Part shown: positions 40,747-49,067 of the stretch, piece by piece
How the letters are laid out: each line of letters begins with the position of its first letter
Position numbering within the stretch: position 1 is the stretch's first letter
Origin: a virus
IMG/VR virus record: IMGVR_UViG_3300050821_001227
Coordinates: 1-64,000 of that record
Strand: one strand, 5' to 3'
DNA: 64,000 bases
Translations under genes and position numbers: made by a program
Notes under the pieces: generated by a model
Databases searched by the model: none
What the model was told of the DNA's origin: nothing
What the model saw: the letters and a program-made list of their open reading frames with translations, nothing else

Positions 40747-41463
40747 ATGCCATCAAACAAAGATTTATTGGCGCAACGCGCCGAAGAACAAGCAGAGTTC
40801 AACAAGCAGGTTGACCTACTGCCGATGCCCGAATTGACAGATGAACAAATTGCTCGTACCCAAGGGACGAGAAAGTCAGAAAAAGCCCCGTGGGAGACTT
40901 ATAACGAGCAGATGACAGAGACGCTTGACCCGGAGCTAGAAGCGGCCATCGCAGAGTTCGCTTCGCATGACCCGCACGGGCACACCGATTCCCAGACGCA
41001 AGAAGAACTCTGTCGAATCAAAGAAGAGAACGACAACCTCGCACGGGACTACCAATGGTTGAGTCCGGACGAGTACGAAGATGAGAAGGCCCGCATAGGC
41101 CGCATCATGCACTCCTCGGAGCTAATCAAAAAGCTGACCGAAGAATGCCGTTTGAACGCACGGTACAAGTCCCACCCACAGCCAAAGCGTATCACGCTTC
41201 TGGTTGATATTACCCAAGGCATAAAAGGCATGGAAGTTGCCTGTTGGGTACAGTTCGGGTACATGCCAGAGTTCAGCATCTGCAATTTCGATGACCACGG
41301 AGTTGTATTGCAGGAGGCATATCGCGGCTGGCGCACAGTGTTGCTCCAGTTGCTGGTCAAACGCATGATTGACGAGGAAACAATCAATCGCGTGTTCGGA
41401 GAAGCGGTTGGTCCGGCATCAAGGAAATATAACCAACTCGTGCAAGGATTTAGAAAGGGCTGA
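40747..41463 (+). CDS. Hypothetical late protein
   Basis: 238 residues with GGAAGAGGAG upstream. The N-terminal 110 residues are acidic and helical. The C-terminal half has a compact domain (RITLLVDITQGIKGMEVACW). No family recognised; the location among structural genes suggests head completion or a tail connector. Confidence 0.75.
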   Translation: MPSNKDLLAQRAEEQAEFNKQVDLLPMPELTDEQIARTQGTRKSEKAPWETYNEQMTETLDPELEAAIAEFASHDPHGHTDSQTQEELCRIKEENDNLARDYQWLSPDEYEDEKARIGRIMHSSELIKKLTEECRLNARYKSHPQPKRITLLVDITQGIKGMEVACWVQFGYMPEFSICNFDDHGVVLQEAYRGWRTVLLQLLVKRMIDEETINRVFGEAVGPASRKYNQLVQGFRKG

Positions 41464-41474
41464 GGAGACCCCAT

Positions 41475-42155
41475 ATGAGCAACGTCAACAATCAAGAAGA
41501 TATCAACGAAGTACACAAAGTAGTCGCAAAAGTCATCAAAGAACAGACCCCGGCACAAGCCGAGCGCGTCGAAATCGTCCGAGCCATATCCGAGATGTCC
41601 ACGGAGGAAATCAACCGGGAACTGGCGGCGAAAGAACTGCAACTGAAGCGCCTCGAATTGATGGAGCGCGAAGCCAACTTGGAAGACATCCGAGAACGTC
41701 TCGCGGACCGCAAGCTGAAGCGTAAGAGCCAAGGCGATGTGTTCCGTGGCCACGGTCAGAACCTGAAGCAGGGTGCGATTAACCGCGTAGCGAAGCAGAC
41801 GATCTGTAACCACCGCAAAGGTGGAGACGGCGCGAATGGCGTCATCGGCGGACAAGGCGATGACATGCAGTACGCGATTCTGCGGCACATCATGGGCAAT
41901 GGCGACATTTGGATTCGCTGCCTGCGCTGCGGCAAGACTTGGAAGCGACCGCTTCTGAACGGAAGAACCGAAGCCGAAATGAAGGCTTCAGCGGAATGGG
42001 CCGAGTACGATTTGATGCTACGCGCTCAGACCCGAAACCACACGTCAGGCACGCATACGTTCCAATGGGGCGTAGTGCAAAATGCCGAGACAGGCAAGTT
42101 GGAAGGCGGGCCAGAGTTCTACAGAGAGAAAATGAAATCTGTGACTTTGGAGTAA
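41475..42155 (+). CDS. Hypothetical protein with zinc-ribbon core
   Basis: 226 residues. A coiled coil (residues 20-85, KELQLKRLELMEREANLEDI) precedes a domain with ICNHRKGGDGANG and WIRCLRCGKTWKR, giving a C-x-H ... CxxC zinc site. Unknown function. A terminator follows the gene. Confidence 0.75.
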   Translation: MSNVNNQEDINEVHKVVAKVIKEQTPAQAERVEIVRAISEMSTEEINRELAAKELQLKRLELMEREANLEDIRERLADRKLKRKSQGDVFRGHGQNLKQGAINRVAKQTICNHRKGGDGANGVIGGQGDDMQYAILRHIMGNGDIWIRCLRCGKTWKRPLLNGRTEAEMKASAEWAEYDLMLRAQTRNHTSGTHTFQWGVVQNAETGKLEGGPEFYREKMKSVTLE

Positions 42156-42170
42156 TCGCCCACGAAGTAA

Positions 42171-42210
42171 AGAGGGATGGGCACAAACGCTCGTCCCTCT
42201 ATTTTTTATT
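42171..42210 (+). terminator. Rho-independent terminator
   Basis: AGAGGGA (42171-42177) pairs with TCCCTCT (42194-42200), followed at once by ATTTTTTATT. The clearest intrinsic terminator in the late region. Confidence 0.8.
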
Positions 42211-42219
42211 GGAGACAAC

Positions 42220-43551
42220 ATGACAGGTCAAAATTCCACCATCACGCTACAAGATATTTCGGACCAAGCGAGTTCCTTTGGAGACATAGCTCCCGCACTG
42301 GCAACAGGCGGTTACTCGACGCAGCCCGCCCAAAGCATCGCGAACGACGTGATGACGGCATTCCTGCAAGGTACAGGGGACGGCAACCCGTTCAACTGGA
42401 AGTTCAACAGCTTCAACGTCACACCGTTCTACACGATTAGTCTTCAGCAGGACTATTTCGTACCCGGCGTCGTGAACTTGGGCTGGCTCGAATCCTCGTA
42501 TGCGATCAACATCAACCAGACGAGCAATCCGAAGCAGAAGTTGTATCAGGAAGTTCACCGTGCGGAGGAAGTCACCTTCGACCAGACAGGATACCCCGGC
42601 AAGATTTGTTGGATGCAGAATGATACGATGCAGTCAGGTACATGGGGACAAACGCAGTTGGCGTCACCCAGCGGCCTGCTGAACCCCGGCGTAGGAGTTG
42701 AGTATATCAACCCGGCTGGCGCTCCGCAGAACCCGACCAACCCGACAACCTGCATCACGGACCCTTACGGCAACCTCTGGGCTGTGACGTTCGGTGTCAA
42801 TCAGGCAACCGCGACATGCGGAACCTTCAATCCGTTCAAACCTATTGTGACGGCGACTTCGGTCACCAGCAATGTAATTACGGTCACGGCGCAGCACAGT
42901 TTGTCTGTCGGTACGCAGGTCAAGCTGCAAGGCACCGCCGAGTCTGGCGTCAACGGCCAACTGTTGACCATCGCTACTGTCATCGGAAGCGCTCCTAACT
43001 ACACAGGCTTTACGGCAGCGCTGACCATCGGCAACTACAGCAACGCTTCAGATACGGGCAATGTTCAGATCGTGCCCGCATACCCGGTGTATCAGGCCGG
43101 GAATCCTTCAGTCTCTAGCACCGTGGCGACCACGGTTGCTGATGGCACTGTTGTTTGGACAGCGGTCAACCCAAAGGGTCAAGGATTCAGATTGAGTCCC
43201 ATCCCTCCCAACAGCGGAGTCGTTTGGCAGGTCAACCCGGTCGCGCAGATGCGCGTACCGCGCTTCAGTTCGATGCAGCAGACTCTCGAACCGATTCCTG
43301 ATGACTGGGAGATGTTCTTCAAGAACGGCTTCTACGCACAATGCTATCGGCACAGTCCGGACCCGAAGGTTCGTCTGAAGTTCAAAGACGAATGGGCGCT
43401 GTTTATGCAGTCGCTCGACAACGCAGTCAAGCAAGGACAGCGTGAGACAGACGATTTTGGATTTTACCCCGGATCACCGGGCGTTATGGACACTGGGTTT
43501 TGCATCAATCCTGTTAATCCCGCGTGGCCGTACGGCCCTTATTGGGGCTAG
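42220..43551 (+). CDS. Tail/head structural protein with Ig-like insert
   Basis: 443 residues, TTGGAG upstream. The C-terminal part (MRVPRFSSMQQTLEPIPDDW, then EMFFKNGFYAQCYRHSPDPK) resembles the end of the protein at 47698 (QTWAPIPDFMEYIYNQGFLA ... DDPRR), so the two are paralogues. A beta-rich insert around 205-270 (TATSVTSNVITVTAQHSLSV) looks like an Ig-type or surface-binding domain. Confidence 0.75.
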   Translation: MTGQNSTITLQDISDQASSFGDIAPALATGGYSTQPAQSIANDVMTAFLQGTGDGNPFNWKFNSFNVTPFYTISLQQDYFVPGVVNLGWLESSYAININQTSNPKQKLYQEVHRAEEVTFDQTGYPGKICWMQNDTMQSGTWGQTQLASPSGLLNPGVGVEYINPAGAPQNPTNPTTCITDPYGNLWAVTFGVNQATATCGTFNPFKPIVTATSVTSNVITVTAQHSLSVGTQVKLQGTAESGVNGQLLTIATVIGSAPNYTGFTAALTIGNYSNASDTGNVQIVPAYPVYQAGNPSVSSTVATTVADGTVVWTAVNPKGQGFRLSPIPPNSGVVWQVNPVAQMRVPRFSSMQQTLEPIPDDWEMFFKNGFYAQCYRHSPDPKVRLKFKDEWALFMQSLDNAVKQGQRETDDFGFYPGSPGVMDTGFCINPVNPAWPYGPYWG

Positions 43552-43553
43552 TG

Positions 43554-43562
43554 TGGTATAAT
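43554..43562 (+). promoter_or_regulatory. Extended -10 promoter
   Basis: TGGTATAAT matches the extended -10 form TG-n-TATAAT. No good -35 is seen. It lies just after the stop of the upstream structural gene and would drive the next endonuclease and tail genes. Confidence 0.55.
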
Positions 43563-43589
43563 ATTATCGCAGTGTCGCACATTGCGGTA

Positions 43590-43619
43590 GGGAGCACGAC
43601 TTTCAACGTGCTCCCGTTC
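43590..43619 (+). terminator. Terminator-like hairpin
   Basis: GGGAGCACG (43590-43598) pairs with CGTGCTCCC (43607-43615), followed by GTTCTTTT. A smaller hairpin GCAGTGT/ACATTGC lies just upstream (43569-43585). It sits between a possible promoter and an endonuclease gene. Confidence 0.65.
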
Positions 43620-43635
43620 TTTTGAAAGGGAACAA

Positions 43636-44133
43636 ATGACTGAAAGATTCATAGGTCCGCACCGTAAATCGGGGCGTAGACCGAGACTACAGTGCAAGCA
43701 CGGGCACGCGATGACGGCAGACAATCTATACGTCTACAATTCTCCGCAAGGATATGTTGTACGAGAGTGCAAAATCTGTGTCACCGATAAGAACCATACA
43801 CGCCATCAGCAGCTTCGCGAAAATCATTTGAATCGCAACTTCAATATCACGCAAACACGATACGATGCTTTGCTCTCGGAGCAGGGCGGCAAGTGTAAGA
43901 TTTGTGGAACGACGGAGCCCGGTGGTATGGGAGCGTTTCATATCGACCATGCCCACTCATGTTGTCCCGGCAAGAAGTGTTGCGGCAAGTGCATACGCGG
44001 ACTGCTTTGTCGTAGATGCAACGACATGCTTGGTAAAGTTGCGGATAGTATAGAAGTGCTGAAGGCAATGATTGCCTACTTGGAGAGTTTCAAATGCAAC
44101 ACAACATCTTCGCTTTCACCGACATTGGTCTAG
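43636..44133 (+). CDS. Endonuclease VII-type HNH nuclease with zinc module
   Basis: 165 residues, GAAAGGG upstream. The N-terminal module CKHGHAMTADNLY ... ECKICVTDKNH is the intact form of the stub at 26045. The core is CKICGTTEPGG, FHIDHAHSCC and RGLLCRRCNDMLGKVAD. Its last 13 codons overlap the next gene, as if the element had been inserted just upstream of that gene's start. Confidence 0.88.
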   Translation: MTERFIGPHRKSGRRPRLQCKHGHAMTADNLYVYNSPQGYVVRECKICVTDKNHTRHQQLRENHLNRNFNITQTRYDALLSEQGGKCKICGTTEPGGMGAFHIDHAHSCCPGKKCCGKCIRGLLCRRCNDMLGKVADSIEVLKAMIAYLESFKCNTTSSLSPTLV

Positions 44134-44309
44134 CCCCGCAGTTTCTCTCAATAAATCACAACGGAGAAGGCCGCTTTGAGGTAATAGCACGGTCCGCTCC
44201 CATGGGCGATGAGGCGTATGGCGCGACGGCAGCCGTTGTGTTGAATGCCAAACAACTTCGTGAACTGGCTGAGACGCTGTTCTCCTTCGCATGCACGAGC
44301 GGAGCCTGA
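44094..44309 (+). CDS. Hypothetical small protein
   Basis: 71 residues, ATG inside the end of the endonuclease gene. Small alpha/beta domain with a helical end (NAKQLRELAETLFSFA). No family recognised. Confidence 0.6.
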   Translation: MQHNIFAFTDIGLAPQFLSINHNGEGRFEVIARSAPMGDEAYGATAAVVLNAKQLRELAETLFSFACTSGA

Positions 44310-44310
44310 C

Positions 44311-44565
44311 ATGACGCAATTCAACAAACCGTTATATGAGCAATCGTGTCCGATTTGCGGGGACAATTGCTCGGGTAAGAAGCAAACAGCCGCAGACCAC
44401 TGCCACGCCACATTGAGGTTTCGAGCAATCATTTGTCAAGCCTGCAATGTTGCACTTGGTGCGGCACGGGAGCGTGCCGAGTTGCTTGGAGACGGCGCAT
44501 TGGGGAAGTATGTTCGGCAGCATAGTCTGCCAAGGGAGAACGCATATGCCGTTGGGCAAGGTTAA
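44311..44565 (+). CDS. Short endonuclease VII-type HNH nuclease
   Basis: 84 residues from ATG 44311 with GGAG upstream. It is little more than the core: CPICGDNCSGKKQTAADHCH, then RAIICQACNVALGAARERA. The usual N-terminal helices are lacking, so it is either a minimal enzyme or a 5'-truncated copy. Its end overlaps the next gene by 20 nt. Confidence 0.8.
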   Translation: MTQFNKPLYEQSCPICGDNCSGKKQTAADHCHATLRFRAIICQACNVALGAARERAELLGDGALGKYVRQHSLPRENAYAVGQG

Positions 44566-45130
44566 TTCTGGAGACTATCGTAACGGAAATCCTGTGACGT
44601 GGACTCCATCACCAACGCACTTTGGCACCCCGGTTTCAAATCCCGAGCCGCAAGGCAACGTGATTCCGCAATCGAATGCTACGCTAGACGGCAATCCAGT
44701 GACGTGGACGCCAAGTCCTAAGCACTTCGGCAATACGGTTGAATTTTCACTGCAACCGGTGCCACCCATCGTTATCGTTGAGGCTGGCGGGTCTGGGTCA
44801 GTCAACATAAACTTGACCCAACTTTTGGACTCTCCCACGGCCACACTAACGTACACGGGAGCACCTGTCGGTGTTACAATTTCTTTCGCGCCCAATCCTG
44901 ACACTGGAACAAGTGTTGCGGAGATTACGGTCGCGGCTTCCGTCCCTGTCGGAAAATACACCATCGAGGTAGACGGAGCAGGAGCGCAAGAAACAAACCA
45001 CACAAACATTCACCTTGTTGTTGTGGGCACAAGTGTTCCGGGCGAAGCCTTTGGCTTCTTGCTTGAAAATGGATCGGGTGTGCTTCTGTTGGAAGACGGC
45101 ACCATACTCTTGCTGGAAAATCAGAGTTAA
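44546..45130 (+). CDS. Tail-associated protein with internal repeat
   Basis: 194 residues from ATG 44546 with AAGGGAG upstream. Two copies of NGNPVTWTPSPTHFG-like sequence occur at about 11-25 and 45-60, followed by a beta-sandwich-like region. The end is a Leu/Glu/Gly pattern (LLENGSGVLLLEDGTILLLE) common at the end of phage appendage proteins. Probably part of the tail or host-recognition structure. Confidence 0.65.
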   Translation: MPLGKVNSGDYRNGNPVTWTPSPTHFGTPVSNPEPQGNVIPQSNATLDGNPVTWTPSPKHFGNTVEFSLQPVPPIVIVEAGGSGSVNINLTQLLDSPTATLTYTGAPVGVTISFAPNPDTGTSVAEITVAASVPVGKYTIEVDGAGAQETNHTNIHLVVVGTSVPGEAFGFLLENGSGVLLLEDGTILLLENQS

Positions 45131-45139
45131 GGAGAATTT

Positions 45140-46735
45140 ATGGCAAATACAAAAATTAGTGCGCTGCCCTCGGGTAATCCAGCGCAGGCGGGAGACATCA
45201 TTCCGATTGACCGAGCAGGAGCAAATTTTGGCATCACTGCGGGCAGCGTCGGAACGTTGTTTAGCGGTATCGGGTCGGCAGTGATTTTGGCTGACGATAT
45301 GGTGGGAGCCGACTGGGGCGCGAAAGTTCAAGCAGCCGATACGCAACTCGGCGTCACTGCCGGGGAGATTTGGATCACGCAAGCAGCAGGAACATCTGCG
45401 CCTGCGGCAAACATCACTTTGAACAACGGCCACGTTCTGCGGTTCTTGCAAGGCGGGACATGGGCATTGGGTGCGCATAGCATCATCATTCCTGCTGGAG
45501 TTCTCGGTGCCGCTATTATCGGCTCAGGCGGAATCGAGACCACCGGACTGACTTATACCGGAACCGGGTTCGCCATTGTGGTTGGAGCAGCAGGGGCAAC
45601 GCTAACTGAAGGCGTAACCCTACAAGATTTGTTCATTCAATGTCAGAGCGCATCAGATAACGCCGGATGCGTGCAACTTTTGGTCACGCTGTTTGTTAAC
45701 CTCGTGCGATGCTCATTAGCCTGTAACACGGCGCATGCTCAATACGGCGTTCTGTCAGATGGAACAGGTAACTTTTCATCCTACACGACGCTCCAATTCT
45801 GCACAATCAACCTCGCTAAGTTCGCTGTTAAGTTCACAGGATCAAGCAACGCCAACATTCTTATTGGGGGCAGCGCTACGGGAAACTTATCGGTTGTTGC
45901 TGGGTCGATTGGCGTGGATATCGACAACGGCGACAGTTGCAACTTGATGAATTTTGACATTGAGAGTTATGCAATTGGGCTGCGCTTAAATTCATCCCAC
46001 ACATTGGTGAATGCTCTACGTTCCGAAGCCAATACAACGGATGTGAACTTCACAGCCTCGGCCACTTCCAACAAAGTTTTTACGATTGATGCATCGGGAA
46101 CTCTGACCGTCGTTAATTCTGGAGGAGCGACTAACCAGATTTTGTATTCGGACCAAGCGCTTGCTTTAGCGATAGCCGACATCAACACATCGGGGCAAGT
46201 AACCGCCACGCACCTTGCAGCGGCATTGCCAGTGAATCAGGGAGGGACTTCTCAGACGCAAGCAGGCCAGTACGGCCTGATGATTGCCCGTAGCGCCGTT
46301 AACGTATTGCAATCCACTCAAGCCGAGGCTGTGGTCTTTACCGCTACTATTCCAGCGGGATTTCTTACCGCTAATGGAGTGGTTGATATTGCACTTGCTG
46401 TGCGCAATTTGACGGTTACGGGTTCGAATACGTATCGCATTCGTGTAGGCGCTCACGGAAGCGGTCTGACCGGAGCAATCATTGCGAGTACCGCATCGGC
46501 TAGTTCAAATATTCAGATGACTTTTCGAGGGACACTGGCCAATCGAGGAGCAACCAATTCTCAACTTGGGGCCTTCCTCATTCAGTCAGCCAACACCGTG
46601 GATGGTTCCTCGCAGCACAGTACCGCATCGGTTGACACCACCGCTGCATGGGACATAGTCGTCACAATGCAGCAAACAAATGCAGACGCCAGTGGCGCAG
46701 ATTTTCAAAGCGCGTGCGTCATCGTTTATCCATAA
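45140..46735 (+). CDS. Tail spike/fibre with beta-helix
   Basis: 531 residues. The first 35 residues (MANTKISALPSGNPAQAGDI) are a common tail-fibre adaptor. Residues 90-330 show the repeating short strands of a pectate-lyase-like beta-helix (LTLNNG..., GVDIDNGDSCNLMNFDIESY). The rest is a beta-rich tip domain. A receptor-binding spike, possibly with glycan-degrading activity; catalytic residues cannot be assigned. Confidence 0.78.
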   Translation: MANTKISALPSGNPAQAGDIIPIDRAGANFGITAGSVGTLFSGIGSAVILADDMVGADWGAKVQAADTQLGVTAGEIWITQAAGTSAPAANITLNNGHVLRFLQGGTWALGAHSIIIPAGVLGAAIIGSGGIETTGLTYTGTGFAIVVGAAGATLTEGVTLQDLFIQCQSASDNAGCVQLLVTLFVNLVRCSLACNTAHAQYGVLSDGTGNFSSYTTLQFCTINLAKFAVKFTGSSNANILIGGSATGNLSVVAGSIGVDIDNGDSCNLMNFDIESYAIGLRLNSSHTLVNALRSEANTTDVNFTASATSNKVFTIDASGTLTVVNSGGATNQILYSDQALALAIADINTSGQVTATHLAAALPVNQGGTSQTQAGQYGLMIARSAVNVLQSTQAEAVVFTATIPAGFLTANGVVDIALAVRNLTVTGSNTYRIRVGAHGSGLTGAIIASTASASSNIQMTFRGTLANRGATNSQLGAFLIQSANTVDGSSQHSTASVDTTAAWDIVVTMQQTNADASGADFQSACVIVYP

Positions 46736-46888
46736 GATTCACCGTGGCGCGCCGACCAACGCAATTGGGACGGCTGTTTTCGCGGTTGATTTTATCGTAG
46801 AATGTTTAGGTAATTAAGCAAGACGTGGAACAGAGGACTTCTAAAGAAGGCCACGTAAATATGTGCTCTGGAGGAAAAGGAAACGACA
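46736..46888 (+). promoter_or_regulatory. Leader region of the protease gene
   Basis: No gene. A hairpin ACGTGG...CCACGT with an inner CTTCT/AGAAG stem lies at about 46823-46857, followed by a variant of the recurrent leader (GCTCTGGAGGAAA, 46865-46877). The ATG is at 46889. Confidence 0.5.
46865..46877 (+). promoter_or_regulatory. Recurrent RBS leader motif, variant
   Basis: GCTCTGGAGGAAA, the most divergent copy; TC/GA pairing is lost at the 3' side. The ATG follows at 46889. Confidence 0.45.
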
Positions 46889-47689
46889 ATGAAGAATCTG
46901 TTACTAGCCGCAGTTCTGGCCCTGAGCACATTGTGCGTCGGCCAAGAAGCCACCACGATTTCAACCACGCCCGCTCCCACACAGGCGACCCAGTCACTCG
47001 CGAGTAGCGTCTACAAAGCTGTGACGCTGCTCTACAGTCAGGACGAAAACGGCGGGATGCACATGCACTGTACGGCCACCGCGTACAAGAAGACGGAAAA
47101 GGGATATCGGTTCGTGACCGCGTCCCATTGCGTACCGGGCGAGTCTCCCGAGGAGCAAGCAGACACCAAGTATTTCATCACGGCGGACGCCGAAGGTGAG
47201 AAGACGTACATCAAGGCGACACTCGTTGCGGCCAGCGACAAGACTAGCGGCGAAGACTTCGCGATCTTCCAAGTGGACACGAAGGCGAACTTCGAAGTCA
47301 TCCCACTGGGAGACAATGCTAAGCTGCATCTGGGATCGCAAGTCATCGACGTAGCCGGGCCTCTTGGTCTAGGCAAGCAGTTCTTCCAAGGATACGTCAG
47401 CAACCTGAAGTTGGATCGTCCCAAGCTGGACGCTGGCGAGATTCAATGGAAAGACGTGATGCTCGTTGTGATCGGTGGCGGACCCGGTTCTAGCGGATCG
47501 TCCATCGTCTCCGAAGAACAGAAAGCAATCGTCGGTTTCCTCGTCGGTAGCTTCAGCGCGAACATCGGCGTCATTTGCGTTCCTGTCGATGATTTCAAAG
47601 TGTTCGAAAGCAAAGTTGATGCCGGATCGTACGGCGACAAATCGGCCCTCGAACGGATGATTAAGAAAGTCATCAACGAGAAGAAATAG
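46889..47689 (+). CDS. Secreted trypsin-like serine protease
   Basis: 266 residues. Signal peptide MKNLLLAAVLALSTLCVGQ. The catalytic triad is legible: His80 in FVTASHCVPG, Asp123 in SGEDFAIFQVD, and Ser202 in GGGPGSSGSSIV. The fold resembles S1-type bacterial and DegP-like proteases without a PDZ domain. Lying among tail genes, it could be an exported enzyme acting on host envelope proteins or a virion-borne protease. The signal peptide favours periplasmic or extracellular action. Confidence 0.85.
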   Translation: MKNLLLAAVLALSTLCVGQEATTISTTPAPTQATQSLASSVYKAVTLLYSQDENGGMHMHCTATAYKKTEKGYRFVTASHCVPGESPEEQADTKYFITADAEGEKTYIKATLVAASDKTSGEDFAIFQVDTKANFEVIPLGDNAKLHLGSQVIDVAGPLGLGKQFFQGYVSNLKLDRPKLDAGEIQWKDVMLVVIGGGPGSSGSSIVSEEQKAIVGFLVGSFSANIGVICVPVDDFKVFESKVDAGSYGDKSALERMIKKVINEKK

Positions 47690-47697
47690 GAGTTACC

Positions 47698-48651
47698 GTG
47701 GCACTCGCAACGAATACAATACTGGGCTCGATGGAGTGGGCGAAGCGATTTAACTTCAACCGACCATCGGGCATCGGCAGCCGTCTGGAGCCTGCAAAGA
47801 CCAGCGCAAACATCGTGATGCAGACGATCCTCAGTCCGCCATTCAAATGGTGGTGGAATAATGAGGAGTGGACGTTCACATGTTCGCCCACGCCTCTCAC
47901 TGCTACACCCACAGGTAACGTTAGCATCACTGCTGGCATCCTCACCATGACGGTGACGACCACAATTGGCGTGCAGCAGATCATTCTGTTGAGCGGCTTC
48001 ACGGCAGCAACTGTGCTGAACGGCCAGTCGGCAGTCATGCTGACGAACAACGGAACCACGATTACGGCGCAGATCAACCTGCCCAATCTGACTCCTACTG
48101 CGGCAACAGGCGGGCTAATCACTGCCGGGAGCACGCAGGATTATTCGCTATTGATTCCCGAGTTCAGCCACATTGAGCACGCCAGCGTTCTCGACATATC
48201 TAAGACCCCGAACAAGTGGATCGAACTGACCGTGAAGGACAGTCTGGCACTCGATAGCAACACCGGGCGTCCTGAGTTCATCGAACCGCACATACAGGAC
48301 GCGGCAGGCAATGTCACGTTCCGTCTCATGAAGGCTCCGAACTTGGCGTACCCTGTGTCGATACACATCCAAAAGACGGCAGTGCAGGTCACTAGCCTCA
48401 ACCAAACGTGGGCTCCGATTCCGGACTTCATGGAGTACATCTACAATCAAGGATTCTTGGCTGCCATGTACGCCTTCTCCGACGATCCTCGTCGCGCCGA
48501 AGCAAGTCAGAAGTTCGTCACCCATCTGTTGGGACGACAATCTGGCATCTCGGCCACCGACCGCAATATCTTCTTGAACAACTGGAATGACCTGACCGAA
48601 CTGGAAAAAATGACCATGAGCCAAGGAGTTCAGGCGCGAGGAAATGGATAA
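47698..48651 (+). CDS. Tail/head structural protein, paralogue of 42220
   Basis: 317 residues from GTG 47698 with AGGAG upstream. Begins LGSMEWAKRFNFNRPSGIGS. A beta-rich insert at about 60-150 (NVSITAGILTMTVTTTIGVQ) parallels the insert in the 42220 protein, and the C-termini share a WAPIPDFMEYIYNQGF-type motif. Both are probably related virion subunits. Confidence 0.72.
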   Translation: MALATNTILGSMEWAKRFNFNRPSGIGSRLEPAKTSANIVMQTILSPPFKWWWNNEEWTFTCSPTPLTATPTGNVSITAGILTMTVTTTIGVQQIILLSGFTAATVLNGQSAVMLTNNGTTITAQINLPNLTPTAATGGLITAGSTQDYSLLIPEFSHIEHASVLDISKTPNKWIELTVKDSLALDSNTGRPEFIEPHIQDAAGNVTFRLMKAPNLAYPVSIHIQKTAVQVTSLNQTWAPIPDFMEYIYNQGFLAAMYAFSDDPRRAEASQKFVTHLLGRQSGISATDRNIFLNNWNDLTELEKMTMSQGVQARGNG

Positions 48652-48653
48652 CC

Positions 48654-49067
48654 ATGCAGTGTATCATCTGCCACGGTGAGTTTGAGCAAACACGGTCCAA
48701 TCGAGTCTGTTGCTCACACAAGTGTGCGCAGGCGAAGTGGTTTCGCGACCAAGGGGCTAACTACTTCGCAGATAGATATGCAGCAAACCCAGAAGCTGCA
48801 AAGGCTGCGGTAAAGAGGCACACCGCAAAATTAAAAGATATTGTCTATCTGGCTACTGTAATAGACCCAAAGTTTCTAACGCTCGACCACGTCAATAACG
48901 ACGGGCACGAGCATCGCAAAGTTTTGAAGCATCGCAATCCTGCAACGCTATATCGCTGGATTATAGAGAACAACTTCCCACCGATGTTTCAGGTACTCTG
49001 CTTTAACTGCAACTGTGGCAAGAATGTAAATGGCGGCATCTGTCCGCATTTCGGAGATAAATTATGA
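48654..49067 (+). CDS. HNH endonuclease
   Basis: 137 residues, GAGGAAA upstream. N-terminal zinc knuckle CIICHGEFEQTRSNRVCCSH, then KFLTLDHVNNDGHEHR (HNH core with the DH pair) and FQVLCFNCNCGKN. It lies tightly between two tail genes and overlaps the next by 4 nt (ATGA). Confidence 0.88.
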   Translation: MQCIICHGEFEQTRSNRVCCSHKCAQAKWFRDQGANYFADRYAANPEAAKAAVKRHTAKLKDIVYLATVIDPKFLTLDHVNNDGHEHRKVLKHRNPATLYRWIIENNFPPMFQVLCFNCNCGKNVNGGICPHFGDKL

